From positions 1 to 64,000 of the forward strand of contig VWYX01000834.1 in NCBI GenBank assembly GCA_013396525.1: 64,000 nt of DNA, given 5' to 3'. Shown in pieces: positions 48,951-62,938 of the stretch. How positions within the stretch are numbered: position 1 is the first letter of the stretch; every line of letters begins with the position of its first letter. The translations under genes and the position numbers were made by a program. Source of the stretch: Chaetorhynchus papuensis. Taxonomy: Eukaryota; Chordata; Aves; Passeriformes; Rhipiduridae. The notes below the pieces were generated by a model. It worked only from the letters and a program-made list of their open reading frames with translations, was not told where the DNA came from and did no database searches.

Positions 48951-51900
48951 ATCTATTTGAAATCTCTTATAATTCAGAACATTCTCCACTCAGTTTTTGT
49001 CTCTTGAAGGGAGGGAGCTAAAACCAAACACACTATCCTGCTGATGAGGATCAGTACCAAACACAGCAGGAAAAGACTTCCATTGTCTGACAGCTGATTT
49101 ATCCTTACATGCAACAGTAAACGCCGAGTGAATTCCAACAATATATTTTTATGTGGAGAATAAAATTAAACATGATGCAAGGAAAGTCCCTGCTCTGCTT
49201 TTGAAACAACGTAATTACACACTCATTCTCACACACATTATAATCTGGCTAGCTGCCTGTATGACCTACAAATTTCATTTCTTGTTATGTACTTTTATTT
49301 ATTCAACATTCTTCATTGTTCGGAAATGTTGTGTGCCATGACCTTGTCACTACAGTCAGAAGACCGAGTAGGAACATCCTGGATGAGACAGAAGTTGCAC
49401 CTGTCAATAACTGCAAGGACTGGCCTTTCAGACGTGGCCTCTCCAGCCACTTCAGAGGAAAGAAATGAAAAAAGAGAGCAAGGTTCCCAGCAGCAAGGCT
49501 TCCAGTGAACAGAAGAGATGTGGACCAAGTGCCAAAGGTTCACTGCTGCTGTGAGCTAAGATAAGCGGGTGTTTGGGAGCAAGTCTTTCTATTTCCATAG
49601 GGCTTCCCATACTGCACACTGCCAGTGGTCAGAGGGACTTGCATACACAGGGTTTTTTGCCAACTTCATCTCTTTCTGTCAAAGATGAACCCGAAAGAAC
49701 TGAGAACTGCAAGCTGCCAGAAAAACGGGAATCTGGAGAAGTGTCTGCTTAAACTACTGGGTGTGTGGACTGATCAGCACTGCCTCTAATGCTCTTTGCT
49801 TTTTTCCAAATTATTTTTCTGCCAAATAAGTTCCCGGAAATACTTCACAGTAGTGGAAAACATCTGCACTTGCACAGCTCCGGACAGGAAAGAGTGGCTG
49901 GACAGCACGAGCTGAAGTCACCACCACTGACTCAAATGTTTAACCAGAATCTCCAGTCCCTTTGGCCAGGCCTGAGAAATCCCAAAGAAAATCAAGAAAT
50001 CAGTTCAACCAAAACTATTTTTATATCTTAAGAACCTGCAGATCAATTCATATTGATTATCTGAATATTGCAAACTACATGTTTTCTCATGACATTTGCT
50101 GAGCTTCACTCAAATTGCCTATCACACCTCATCGTAGCACAAGCAATCTATAATGTTTTTGCAAATCAAGGCAATGGATTTCCTTTAATTTCAACCAGCA
50201 GCTGTTGAAGCAGACCAATAAACAACAACGACGCAGTTCCCACTGAGCTCCAAAAAAAGGCTGCAAATACATTTAACAACCTGCAGCATAAACACATCTT
50301 CTGCTTTTAACCACCACTGAATACCTTTCAGAAAGTGTTTTTGTTACTTGTGTATTTGAAGAGAAGAAAGGCTTTAAAGGGCACAAAGGAAATGCCTCTT
50401 TTTCCAATGGACATATCCACACACCCTGCTGCATTGCATCTCCCAGATGAATCAGCAATCTACAAATACCAGCAGGTAACCAACTTTCTGAAAATGAATT
50501 CAGTAATCAGTCTGATTAATTTAACATTTACGTATTTTAACGTGGAAACTTTAACTTGGGGAATATGTGACAACTGGTGGAAGTCACAGAAGCCTGTAAT
50601 TGTGTCTTGGTTGGCTTAAGGTTATTTCCATAACACACTCCTACTGTTAGCACTTAAACTAACTCAGACGTCTGAGCAGCGTGTGGCGTTTGACAGATTG
50701 CTGGCTATGGCGCTGAGCTGAGGTTTAAAGGGTCCCACTCACGTGGACTCACACCACAGCCAGCCACCACAACTCTTTGTGCCACCATCCTACAAAACAT
50801 GGTTGAGTTGATCCGGAATACCAAAATCCAGCATGTTTTTTCCTGCAGAGTTGTTTTTCCACAGAGATCTCTCCAGCAATGGCTCAGCAGTTTGGCCTTG
50901 CCAGCAGTGTCTCACTGCCAAAGCCTCGGTGGTGGCAGGCAGATGCAGAGCCAGAAGGCTCTCGCACTGACTTCGCCAAGGAAGCCACTGTCTCACTGAG
51001 TTATGCTCTCAGGAGGCAGCAACCTCGAAAACTCCCCTTGAGCTTAGCTAAGAAATGCCACCACAGTAGAATATATAACGTGCTGAGGCAGCTTCCAACT
51101 TAAAAAACATACAAAATAAAAAAAGAGAAAGAAAAATCGACCTGAAATGTTTTAAAAGAATGAAACTTGAATTAAAAATTAACTTGTGTTTCTTTATAGT
51201 ACTGAGGTACCTGGTGCTTCACCAAATTTGCAATTCATCCAAGTAGCACTGAATTTGTACAAAATGAGACCAATCTTTACTAAAAGTGATGGGCTTCAGT
51301 AAACCATAACCCACTGCTTGGAATAAAAGTCCTTAAGGAGACATCTCTAGCCAAGAGGTGCAAGCCAAGAGAGCTGGTGATGCAAGCCCCACTGCCCTCC
51401 TTGCCCCTGAGACCAGTCTATCGCAAAGTCTGGTTAAATTAAATCAAAGCCAAACCTTCCCTGTTGCTGGTGCAGAATGTCTCACATTCACCCCAAGTGA
51501 CAAATGCACCTTAGTTTAAACCCCTGAAAAAACAGGATATGCTGGGGAAGAGCTGGTGTACATCTGCCTGCCATTTCAACTCCACCTCAGCTAGGGTAAG
51601 CAGGAGTCACTGGGAAGGTATCAACACTGTACATCAGCCAGGACCATCTCACCAAAGCTACATAAGACATGACTAACAAAGGAGGCATCTGTTTATGCGG
51701 TGTGGAGTGTCACTGGGAGAATCATCGCTTTGGCTATGCACAAATCCACTTTTCACTGTAAGTTTGCAGATCTTGGCATGGTGCTAGACTCGGGGCAGGG
51801 TGAAAGTCAGTGGTTGGACCAGGTGGGGAGATTCTGGCATCAATGGTCAGGCAGTTTGTGAGAAACTCACTTCATTTTCTATCTCTGTTTACCTCCCTCA

Positions 51901-54900
51901 CTCTTTTCCTTGTCTTGTATTTTTGCTTTTCTTTTTTTTCTTTTTTTTTTTTTTCATTTCAACACATTGAGGCAAAGATTGAAGACTTCTGTGCAGCTGT
52001 ACAGCACACAGGTTGCCTGGCCATTTTATGATTTGTTTTCTGTTCTACCTTGCCTGGTTTCACAGTTTTAACTAGTGCACAGCACTCTAGAGAGTTTCTG
52101 TCCCTGTTTCTAATTACAGTATATGTAAAAGGTGCTAAGTTTTCAATAAGAACAATAAATCACTATCAAACCCGGAAAGAAAAATTTTAAAATGTTTTTC
52201 CTCTAAGCAGAAATTAAATGACTCAAGGGGGAGTTGGAGGGGGGCAAGCAAAGGTTGATCGAGAAAGCTTACAAAAACCCCTTCCAAAACAGAGAGCACT
52301 TACCTGGGTAAGGAAATCTGCCTCTGCTGGCTTTAAAGAAAGCACTAGACTGTGGGCCTCCCCAAGCATCCCTGTCAGGCTACAGAAGGGTCTCTGCTCA
52401 CCTCTGCTGACACCTGCAAGTACCTGCTCCAAGTGGAAACTCCACCAAGCAAGAACAAGGCAGGCGATTTGGGGCAAGCAGTGACTGCTCATGTGAGGCT
52501 CTGCTGGGGTATGTAGGAGATCCAAGGAACTAGGAATAACCTGATTCACTTCCAGTTCCACCTCCATCTAGGAAAAGATCTTCAGGTAGAGGCACTGCAC
52601 TGCAACTTTTATGTTTCCTTGGTTTTCCTAAGAGCTTTCTGTAGGTTCAACTACCCTTGACTCCAACCCAATCCACAGAAAGCACAGGGTAATGAATTAC
52701 AGCAGAATACCTTGTTCTATTGTAAATGTTTAACGTAGTCAGAAAACACCATGCAAAGAGTAATGAATCACGCAGTCACCATTGTTACATTGCAGCTGAG
52801 GAAAAGATAGCTGGAAAGAAAGAATTTTACTACAGTTTGATAAGGGCAATGAGAAGTGCCTTAAAACAGGGCAGCATGATTTGAAACTGTATTTGTGCAG
52901 TAACTAACACTATTTTCAATGCAAGTGAGTGGAAACACAACCATGCTCAGCTGCAAAAAAAAAAAAAAATAGTAATATGCTTTCCTGCTGTCAGAAAACC
53001 TTCAAGCAAAATCTTTATACACTGGCAGGGAAGTCCTTTGGTTCTGCTTCAGTCAAAGGAAAAAGTCAGTTCTACACTGTGGAACAGCCCAAATTATTGC
53101 TCCTAAAGCAGTGACAGAAGGAAACATGGGGGGGAAAAAGAGTTTGTGACAGTTTCTTGATTTTATTAGTTTAGGCATTCAGTTTCTGGAAAAGACGTAC
53201 AAATTACTATCTACAGTGACATTACCTCAGCTACATATTTGTTAGAGAAGCTGAGCAGCAGAGTCTGGGAAAAGTGTGAACTATTTCTCAAAGTAACCTC
53301 TTGTCCGTCTGGCACATTTCAGGGGACAGAATGTCTGGGTCACATAGGAAAGAAGCTGGAGTCTCTGTGAACCTTGACAGAGCCATGTTGCAAGCTGCAT
53401 GAACTGCTTCAAATGAGGCAGCTGGGGGGGAAGGGGAGTGCCACTCTAAATGTCTCACAAAAGCAATTAAAATACTGTAAAGCTTCTGGAATAAGAGACT
53501 CAGCATTGCCAACCCTTGAAATTTTATTGCAAGTCTCATGATGCTCTATTTAAAGTCATAACTTTTGAAAACAACTGATTACCTTGGAATCAGCTGCCAT
53601 TAAAGAAGGCCTCCAGCAGAGCTTACACAGAAGAGCCTGAAAAGTCTGAGTAGGCTGCAAAGCCTCAAGAAAATAACCTGTTTATTAAAGGCTCATGATC
53701 TTTAAGCTGATCATGATTTTGACAGACTGGCTCATGACTTTAACAGTTGGTGTAAGCCATATCAGAGGGGTGAAAAAGCCCCAACAAACCCTGCCTAAAA
53801 AGTAAGCCTAAATGAATTCCTCAACAGCATGAGAAAACTGGCAGCAAGAATGGAAAGCTATCTCTGCATTGGCTTGCCTTTGAAAGTCTCTCAACCAAAC
53901 AAAAGAACATAAATCTCAGACTTCTCTAAATCAAAGGGTAATAACCAAAATCAGCAGAACTCCAGAACTACCTTGGGTTTATGGAGCCATTCCCAGAAGG
54001 AAAGGTAATAAAAAGTGGAAGAGAATCTCTGGCTTGTTGATTCCAGCATGATAGCTGGAGCCTGGCAGTCAGCTGCAAAATAGGTGCAGCAACTTCAGAA
54101 ACAGGAGATGTGGGAGCTGGTGGAAAACAGATGGATGGTTTGCCTACTATGCCAGGGAAGGTTATTTTTTGCTGCTTCTACTTCCATCCACACAAATTAT
54201 AATATACATCCTGTGGATGTTGACTGTGAGGGAAGTGGGGCGAGAGGATCAGGCTGCGGCCACAGCAGTGGGAGAGAACTATCAACACTCATCAAAGGAG
54301 CCTGGATGGGAAAAAAAACAGTCTTCAAGTAGGCCAGATCAAGATAACAGGGATGTAACGCCATGAATAAACTATCACTTCCACCTTTGCTACATTTATC
54401 TCTTCCTTCATCATTATTTCTCCACTCCCCCCCACCACTCCTTCAGATTTCCAAGTAAGACAGAACATCGAGATGTGCACTTTAATTTAAAACGGAAGGC
54501 AAAGAGGAAGACACAAAGAGATTAAAGCAATGAGACTTACTTCTCACTTGAAAGTTTTGTTTTTACAAAAGGGAGGAGGCTGTTCTGATTTAAGTCAACA
54601 GTGTTTTGTCAGGGTATCATTGCCACAAGCACCGGAGCACCTCTAGCCAAGAGCAGCTGAGCCTGCTGGCAAGAGCCACGCCAGAGACAGGAGCAAACAG
54701 GGTAGGAAAGTTCTTCCCATCCAGCCCATTTGGCAGATCACCACGGAAGAATAAGAACAGTGCTTTTCCCGCAGGAAAAGGGTCTGTTTATCTCTATTAG
54801 ACACAGATAGGTATATCCTTTTCATAGTCCTCCTCTCTGTAAAGCTGCTATCATGCCAAAATACTGTTAACAATAAAAAGCACTTTTTTTTCTAAGATGG

Positions 54901-55429
54901 AAATTAAAAATAGTTACAATCATACAAAGAATTCCTGGCAACTCTCTATGCCTGTTAGGTCTATCCCATCTAAACTTTCTGCATGGAAATAATTCAGAGG
55001 TGGAAAGCCAGCCAGGCAACTCACAGGAGACTTGTAGTCCATATTTTTCTAGATTTTGGTCAATGTCTTATTTCCCATTTGTTTTTAATACACCCAGGAT
55101 TCCTCCCAGACCTGCTAAGCTCTGCACAGCTTTTGTTCATTCAGTTTAAAATCTATTCCACAGATACTAGGAAAAAAACAAACAGAAAAAAGCTTTGGGA
55201 ATGGAGCACAGCTGCCATTAAAACTGCATTAAGCTTTCCCAAAGCCAGTTTCCCTGGTCCAACACACCTCTAGATAATGCCCACAAAGCAGAAGGTTAGC
55301 AAGTCTGGTCTTCCTCATTTAAGTGACCGTACATTTAAATGGCTAGAGGGAAACACAGATGTCCTTCAAATGAGCCCATGGAGACATGTCAGCCCTGCGC
55401 CCAACAGCAGGGCCCAGCTTCAGCAGGGA
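48951..55429. other. Long non-coding stretch with simple repeats
   Basis: No gene seen. It contains a T/C-rich tract (about 51925-51956) and a 15-A run (52955-52969). Open frames such as the minus-strand 114-aa frame at 52223-52567 are unrecognised and treated as chance. Confidence 0.5.
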
Positions 55430-55540
55430 GAAGAGACTAGGAAGGAGCAGTGGGATCCAGTCCAACCTTTCATCCACCTATTCTGCAATGAGCAAACCAG
55501 AGTGGCTCAGTTAAAAAGGGCTTGTGCCCCTACAAAACCT
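55430..55540 (-). mobile_element. Possible CR1 fragment
   Basis: ggatccagtccaacctttca (55454-55473) and ttctgcaatgagcaaaccag resemble the CR1 reverse-strand motif ggtcatctagtccaacc...ctgcaatgagcaggg. The match is short and interrupted, so this is tentative. Confidence 0.35.
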
Positions 55541-55959
55541 GTGTGAGGCAACTACTGCCTTGTGCTGGTGTCAATAACCATTTCTGAAGCTCCAGCAGAT
55601 GTTTTTAGTTTGAACCATCCTTGTCACAGGTCCTGCCCCATCACCCTCTGAGAGCTGAGCTGGTCAGGGCTGGAAGAAAGTGTGCAATGGTTTCCAGCAG
55701 CAGCTTCTGCAGGACCTGAGAGCTGCTTTGCCCCGGCTGCAGAGACAAGTCTGCTGTTCAAGCGCAGCCTAGCAAGGCTTTTCAAAGATGTTTTTGCTTC
55801 ACTAGCAACTGTTTGCGTCCGTCGCTGATCAGGCACAGAGAACTTTCCACTGTGGAGACACAAGATAAATTGTTAGTTTACTGGACCCTGTAACCATTTG
55901 GAAGAACGGGAATGGTGCTATGCCCAAGCTCCGAAATCAGGCTGATGTGCTGCTTGCAT
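55541..55959. other. Non-coding stretch, no gene seen
   Basis: Mixed composition. A minus-strand 79-aa open frame (55624-55863) is unrecognised. Confidence 0.4.
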
Positions 55960-56250
55960 AGTGTATGCTCATGAAATAACACTGTATAGACTGATAAATC
56001 ACTGCAGGGAATCTATTTATATGTGCCTGCTGAGATATATACCACCAGGTCAAAGCCTTGCGTACAAATGTAAATATTTAAGAGCAAAACGGGTAAGATC
56101 GTGCCTCTATCAAAATATTTTTCACTCAAGGCCTTTACATAAAACTTGTAACAGGCCAAATAAATGCTACTCCCTGCTTTACAGAATCTGCAGTCTGTTG
56201 GTGATTAGTATTTGTTTACTGAAAGACTCTTTGTGCTATTTGAAGCTGAC
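55960..56250. promoter_or_regulatory. Candidate conserved non-coding element
   Basis: Dense AT-rich text: gactgataaatcactgcagg near 55989, gtacaaatgtaaatatttaa (56062-56081) and a CpG-bearing aaaacgggtaagatcgtgcc near 56085. Plus-strand frames covering it are short. Enhancer-like by texture. Confidence 0.38.
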
Positions 56251-56519
56251 AGTTACCAACAACTCTCTATACACAACAGCCCTCGGAGGAATGTGCTACC
56301 CTCTTTAATATTTCCTGAAGAGTCCCAGCTCTGTCCTGAGCTACAGAAGAGCAAAGATGAGGCAGAGGTAGGGCAGAACACGGCGCCGTCACACACGGTA
56401 CACACAGACGTGTCATGCCCTACCAAGAATTGATAAGGCCGAAAGCAATTTTCATGTAAGCAGCTCAATACTGCAGATAAAAGTACACAAACGCATCTGT
56501 TGCATAAAACTTTCAAAGG

Positions 56520-57320
56520 CTGTGTGTAGCTAGATATGAAATCAAATTAATGGCCAACACGATATTGTGTAAGCATAATTATCAAGATGATGGGATGTAT
56601 TAAGATAATTTAAGGAATAGTAACAGGTTCGTAAATCTTGCCAGATATATTTATCAGATTGGAATATTTTGAAAACCTCACCAAACAAGCTCTGACTTTA
56701 GAAAGAGGAAGATTAGACTGTGCTGTTGCACATCTCTTACAAAAACAAAACAGAAAGGTCAAAGCAGTGTGCCTGACATAAATTGCACTTGGAAATTTCA
56801 TTACGGATTGGCACGCATTCTATTCACAGCATCATCTAAAGTTACCTTCAGCCAGGAAATGAAAGATAAAAGCTTCCTCAATATTCAAGAAGTATCAAAA
56901 AAGGAAAACAGTATCTCAAGTGTAAAGCTGTCCAAAATGCTCAGTAAAACATATTTTATCTATGAAAATTAGACTCTAGTCAAAGGAATATTTAAGAACT
57001 ATTCTGCTTTCTAGCCTTCCCACAGGACCCAGCCATGTTTCCCAGGCACAGATCGTGTCCTAACTCAGCACATAGCTTTAGCTCTAATAACACAACTGCA
57101 ACTCCTTGTAGCCTGAGCTTCACAGACAAAATTAAGCATGCCATAACTTAAGATTTAACAGTATCAAATTAATTCGTTAGCATATTGTAACTGTAGTTGA
57201 TATAAGATTCAGTTTTGCCCATAAAGTACCGAAGGAATTTTAGCATGTCTTGGGCAACGATTCAATCACCTAGTAAGAAGAGAACTTATGTCATGTTTAG
57301 TTTAGGTTAACATCCACACA
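56520..57320. promoter_or_regulatory. Candidate conserved non-coding element(s)
   Basis: Two dense parts are visible. At 56520-56680, atgaaatcaaattaatggcc is followed by aacacgatattgtgtaagca and taattatcaagatgatggga. At 57120-57310, gtatcaaattaattcgttag is followed by catattgtaactgtagttga and gcaacgattcaatcacctag. Homeobox-like TAAT cores, GATA-like cores and CpGs occur in otherwise AT-rich text without coding frames. They may be two separate elements. Confidence 0.42.
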
Positions 57321-58374
57321 TACCATACTAGGACCTCTCTGATGCAACAGATTTTATTCCATTCCATGCTATGCTGTCAACAAAAATGTTTCAAGGCTTA
57401 TTGTTCACAACATTTTAAGTCAAAAATAACTAAGTGCATCATAGTTGCTACAGAGTCGTGGAAGTTAGGAGGAATATCTACACCAATGCTTTTCTCCTCT
57501 AACAAAGCTGAAGAATGTGCCGCCTTCTGTGATGATTATGGGAAACAATAGGATGTCCATAACATCTTAGGTGTAACTTCTGCAGTCAGGGTTAGGGACT
57601 TTCTCTTGATTCAATTCTTTGAATCAATTTTACTTCTAACCATGCACTTTCGTTCATCTAAGATATTCAACTGTTCACTAATAATTTTAGAAACAATCCT
57701 CTGTGCAATAGCTTGAGTCAGGTGTTTCACATGGTTTTAAAGAGTCCTCTGATTTGAAATCTGGCCACATCATTTAACAGACCACCAACTCTAGCTGAAA
57801 GGTGGAACTCTCTTCCAGGGTCTGTGAATTCCCCCCGCCCTTCCTCAGCTTCACAGATTCAAAACAGATGCCTTTCCATATGTTGTGAGGATTAGTATTT
57901 GTTTGCTATTTTGGGCATGAAAAATACCATAAAGCATGTGTCTTTATTCTAGGTGCACAGAGCCATACCATTCTAGGACTCTGCAATCTCTACAAAGCCC
58001 AACACTGGGCAATCTACAACTTGATCAAATCTAAACTAAAACAAGGCTTACCAGGCCTTGAGAAATACTACTGACTACTTTCACGAAAGGAAACACTTTT
58101 CCCTGCAATATGCAGATGACGGTAGAATTGGCTGCTGAAGGCTGCTGAGGGTAAGAATTTCACAAAGTGTATGATGACATCTGTACAGATCAAAAGGCTG
58201 TCCAGAGTTGCAACAGTTAAAAATTCAGCAGGAATATTAAGTGTCTGACTTCTGGGTTTAAGCCAATCATGATGAGAAATCAAGCTGAAGCTCAATATGG
58301 AGCACTTTATCTTTCTTTTTTTTTTTCCTTAAACATTCCTCTAAAACCGTAATGATTCACTTATGGACAATTAA
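57321..58374. other. Non-coding stretch, no gene seen
   Basis: AT-rich DNA, including a T-rich run near 58312-58327. No element recognised. Confidence 0.45.
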
Positions 58375-58404
58375 GGGGGATTTTCATTAGGGGGGATTTT
58401 CATT
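58375..58404. repeat. Short tandem duplication (about 15-16 bp, two copies)
   Basis: gggggattttcatta (58375-58389) is followed, after one G, by gggggattttcatt (58391-58404). Confidence 0.9.
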
Positions 58405-61400
58405 CTCATCCAGCTGTTTTATTGAGCCAAGGCTATTCCAGAAAGAGCATTCTTCTCTGTAAGACCAATGCAGGACCAGTCCCAGCCATACTGAAAGAAA
58501 GCATGACAAGGACAAGCTCTCAGTGGGAGCATGACACCCTGTGGCCCTGGCACCCAATGAGGAGGCTCCCACTAACTCGTAGTGGGAAAAGGTGGAGCAC
58601 ACCACATGGATCATGCTGGGCTGTCAGGGCTTATTAGCTCCTGCTCCGTGTAAGCCCTTTGGGACACTATGGCGCAAACTGAGGGAAAGGGCGGCCCAGT
58701 TCAGGCACAGAGGCCAGCCCTGCGCTGAGCTATCTGTGCCTTATGGTACCTAAGGCAGCAGAGCTTGAGGAGGTCAGTGCACTAACACCCATGTTCTGCT
58801 GCAAGGAGTCAGCCCAGTGGCCACCAGGCCGTACGTAGCTCAGTGCTGATGACAAGTGATGGCATTGCTGAAATAATCTGGAAAAGAGTTCAGCTAAAGA
58901 AATCCTTTCAAGCCAGAAGGAGGGCTCTGCAGGGGGAAAAGGCTCTATTATTCCTGATTCCTCTTAATCTGCCACACGAGTAGTTGAGGTTGACTGAGTG
59001 TGGGACTCCAGTGTTCCTTATCCATAACCTATTCACCCTGCCTCGTCACATAACGTCTCCTCCTGCATCCACTGACTCCACTATGTGCTGAAATATCCAT
59101 CTTTTGTCTTTCTTTATGTGCTTATGAAAGAGCTGTACACAAGCAGTGCACTAAATGATTTACATGACTCACCAGGGATGAAGAGGGATTTGCAAGTAAA
59201 AAAGTATCATCAAGCTAGACAGATGGCTGTTCTGCAGGGGTTATGGCTAAGGAAGAGGCTGCAGAGACTGATCAGAAAAGGGAGGTCCAGACCAACAAAT
59301 TGCCAAGCACAGGCTTGGCAGGGACTACTGGACTGGGGCAAGATTTATGTAGGAGGCCATCCAGGTAATTTTAAGGCTGGATCCCTAGACAAATACGGAG
59401 GCAAAGGATTGGAGAGGCTGCTTGTTAGATAAGGGTTAAGTATGCCAGTTTTGCCAGTATGCAAAGTCTGATGAATAAGCCTTGTTGCAGAGAGGGCTGT
59501 GAGCAAAAACTCCTTTCTCCAGCTGCGTGAGCCCTGCAGTCTCTGAGAAGGCACAAGATGAACATTAAAAGAGAGCAAGAGTGCAAGGAAACCATCCAGT
59601 GATGTCAGTCAGAACATACCCTAACCTCATCACTGCCATGTTTCTGCAGACACCACAGCAAGGGAGACTTCTGAGAAGGATCCTGTGAGTGCCCAGAGGA
59701 TGTGTCCCCAGAAAGGGGCTTTCAAGAAAGAGCGCTGCTGCTGAAAGGGCAAAGCTAAAGAAAGTTTGCTATGTCACTTTTCTTCTAATCCTTCCACCAG
59801 TTCCTCTTCCTCCATAACAAAAACTCTAGCACATAAATTGCTTGCTTTTGCTTTCAAGACCTATTCATTTCCTACCTATCACATCTCATTTCTCACTGAA
59901 ATATCAGCTCCTGTCTCTGATCAACCAGTCATGCCAACATTCATCACCAACTTCAGTGACAAGCTGGGACAACAATCTTTGCAGGAGCATTTGCCATGGA
60001 TATGAGCAAGACTGTGTTTGTCAGGGCAAGAGAAAAGTACACAGCCGTAGTTGAAACATGAAAGTGAATTTTAGTTAGATGAGAAGGTGGATAGAAACAG
60101 AAGATGTTTTGAGAAAATTCTAATTTGTCTGAGACTCTTCTCAGAGTCTTCCTGCAGCTGTAATTCCACACTATTTCAAAACCAAAACAAGGTTGTGTTC
60201 TGAGATTCTCATTGCTTTGCAGTCTTTCCTTGCTTTTGCCTTAATGCAAAAAAATTCCATTGTTTTCTAAAGGAAGACTCACCTATCCAATCAATTGTAA
60301 TGAAAGGCAGCAAAACAATCCTAGACAAAACAGAGAATCCAAAATCTCAATAGAGGCAGTAAAATTACTGCAGTAAATGCAGTACTGAATGAGCTACAGA
60401 CAGACTGCGTGGAAACAAACACCAGAAGACTTGTAACTTTGGACTAAATTTCAGGTTTAAGTCCCAGCTTGAGTTGGAACTTGACAAATACTTGAGACAT
60501 CCAGAGAGCATTTAATGCTAAAAAAGACAGATGTCAAGTGCACTGCTGTAGCACTCTGCAAGGACTAAGTATTAATCTATCCTTTTGCCAAAAAGTTCTC
60601 ATTTACACTAAGAGGAGATACTGTGAGGAGCAAGCAAAAAAATTATCATTGGCTCAGCACAAACCACACCAGGCCAACAAAAGTATTTCACTTGAAGATG
60701 AGAAATTATTTGCTGAAATTCTTCATACAGTTAGCACTTGACAGGGTTTTTTTTGCCCCCGAAATCGTACACATCCGATGAGAATTAATCTGCCAGCAGA
60801 TCTGCCAGAATGGGCCTGACATAGCAGCGATTTCCAATGAAGCGCAAAGCCCTTTACAAGACAAGAAGCAGCAAAGCCATCACCTCCTTCAGGACTGGCA
60901 AGAGGCCAGGTGATGATGGGCTGCCACCTAAGTACTGCCCAGCCCACCGAAACCACATCGGTCCAACCTAACAGGCAGCATTTCAGCAAATAGAGCAAAA
61001 TAAACTTCTGCAATCCATCTCATAAAAATATCAGTTCTTTGATGGGCAGAGACCCTCAGCCAGGCAATGAGGTGCCAAGGGTAATGGACACAATGCAAGA
61101 ATTCAAGTGGACTGATCACTGCAAGAATGAGCATCTAATTTTATAACGCAGTCGACATTTGAGCACTGCGTTGAAGTACAAGAGAAGGCTTTAATATCAC
61201 ATTAACTGCAAGAAAGTAAATGTAAATGTAAAATAATGTCTCCTTTGGCAGAGGAAGTGGGGGATCTGTTCCATGTCATGGAAGAGTTGCTGGTTACCAA
61301 AAGGGCTTTTGACTGTGTAGAGTGAAAGAACTTCTCAAACCTCCTGAAGGATATACACTCTTATTTAACTGCAAGTATGCTTTTCTTTTGGATATACAAT

Positions 61401-61539
61401 TTTTTTTAAAAAAATTTTTTGTGGAATAGTTCTATTTCTCTACCATTTGAAGTACTTGAAAATATTGCTCACTCTACTACTTCAACTTGAAATTTCTCCT
61501 GGGAGCAAATGAGAAGAACTATACCAAAAAAAAAAAAAG
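58405..61539. other. Non-coding stretch with A/T tracts
   Basis: No gene seen. A T8-A7-T6 tract (61400-61420), partly self-complementary, and a 13-A run (61526-61538) lie at the right end. The 115-aa plus-strand frame at 59085-59432 is unrecognised. Confidence 0.5.
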
Positions 61540-61815
61540 CAATAATATAAGCAATCAAGTCTATAAAAATTATACGATGCTGAAAGAATGCTGCAGCCAT
61601 TCCAACATTCTGTTATTGATATTTAGAGGTTGGTTTGCTGAATCGTAAGATATTCAAATTAACCAAGTATTTAATGTCACTACTCTGCATTCCTGGGTTA
61701 ACCAAATCTGAATGATAACTTAAAGTGAACAAAATAAAGCATGACCTGATCAGGTAATGGATGATGAGGTACAATTAACGTCACTATTCAAAATAATGGT
61801 TCAGGTTCTCTTTGC
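61540..61815. promoter_or_regulatory. Candidate conserved non-coding element
   Basis: Dense text with aacattctgttattgatatt near 61603, aagatattcaaattaaccaa near 61647, tacaattaacgtcactattc near 61771 and a CRE-like acgtca. Little decay is visible and there is no open frame. Enhancer-like by texture only. Confidence 0.4.
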
Positions 61816-62611
61816 TATAGAATTTCTGCTTGGTTCAGCAGGAAGGAGCGTTAGAAAAACATTTACAGCTCCCTACTTATTTGTCCAGCCTTGAAACACA
61901 GACAAGCCTCAAGTTTGCTTTAACATGCAGCAAAAAGAAAAACTCAAAACATCTTCTCTAAGCTAAAGAGACCTGAAGTACTTAAACCACAGCTTCTCCC
62001 TGTGTCCACCATGCTGTCTGAAAATACCCATGCCCTAGGATATGGTGAGGATGGCATCAAGAGTAACTGCCTTAGAACACATCTCCAAGATGTATCTGAG
62101 AAGAGCCCAGTATGGGTAGCTGTGAGGACAGGAAAGATGAACAAATAGAAAAAATATAATGCATTACATAGACAAAAGCTATATGAACAGAAATAACTGG
62201 ATTTTGTGGTGTTGCAGCTACATTGCAGAGCAGCAGCAAAAAAAAACCTGAAAGAAATATACAGAGATTAACAGGAAATAAAAATCCAAGCAGTTTAAAT
62301 TTAATACAAAGCAAGTAGCTGCCTGGGAAAATACTAAAAGCAGGATTAAAAACATGAAACTGCAAGCTTTTATATATTTTGTCCTTTTCCTACTTCCAAA
62401 ACCAGACAGCATTACCCTTACAGAAAAGACAGACATATTTGGATATAAGCATGCATTGCACCAGACAAAGTTCAGCTCTGGCTGCTAAATCAAAGAGGGT
62501 TCAATGGGCCATGGACAGGTAACACAGACCAGTGCTCCTTTCCTCCTCAACAGGTCTCCATATACCATCAGGAATAGTTTTATCTGCTAAGCAACCCACA
62601 CCCGAGATGTG
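61816..62611. other. Non-coding stretch, no gene seen
   Basis: Chance open frames on the minus strand (62072-62436) are rich in F and L because of AT content. No gene or repeat recognised. Confidence 0.45.
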
Positions 62612-62662
62612 GCTTTAATAAAGCTTTTTCTGATTGATTTTTTTTCTTTCTTTCTTTCTCTC
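62612..62662. repeat. Small dyad with AATAAA, then (CTTT)n
   Basis: gcttta-a-taaagc (62612-62624) is a perfect dyad that contains AATAAA. It is followed by a T8 run and a short (CTTT)n repeat (62638-62662). Confidence 0.75.
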
Positions 62663-62925
62663 AAACAAGCAGTGCCTTGCTTCTCAGTGATCTAATACAA
62701 TGTACAGGACACTTCTAATTTGTAAATACAGCTTGTTTAAGTGGAAGAAAATATAATTAATACACACACACTAAGCTACTTCAGACTTCTTTTGGGAGTC
62801 TCTATTCGTACAGTAGAAAACATATAGGATAAGATCTTGAAAAAATCAAAGACTACACAACCTACATTTGAATAAGGTTTAGACTTTCAAAGCAGAGCAT
62901 TTTGTAAATTATTGTAATGACATAT

Positions 62926-62938
62926 ACACACACACACA
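62926..62938. repeat. Short (CA)n run
   Basis: acacacacacaca within catatacacacacacacattt. Confidence 0.75.

Noticed and set aside
54488..54540. aaggcaaagaggaagacaca plus agagattaaagc, resembling reverse MIR
   Set aside because: The match to aggcacagagagattaag is too short and broken to separate from purine-rich chance sequence.
62612..62624. AATAAA in a dyad as a polyadenylation site
   Set aside because: AATAAA is common in AT-rich DNA and no upstream exon is recognised.
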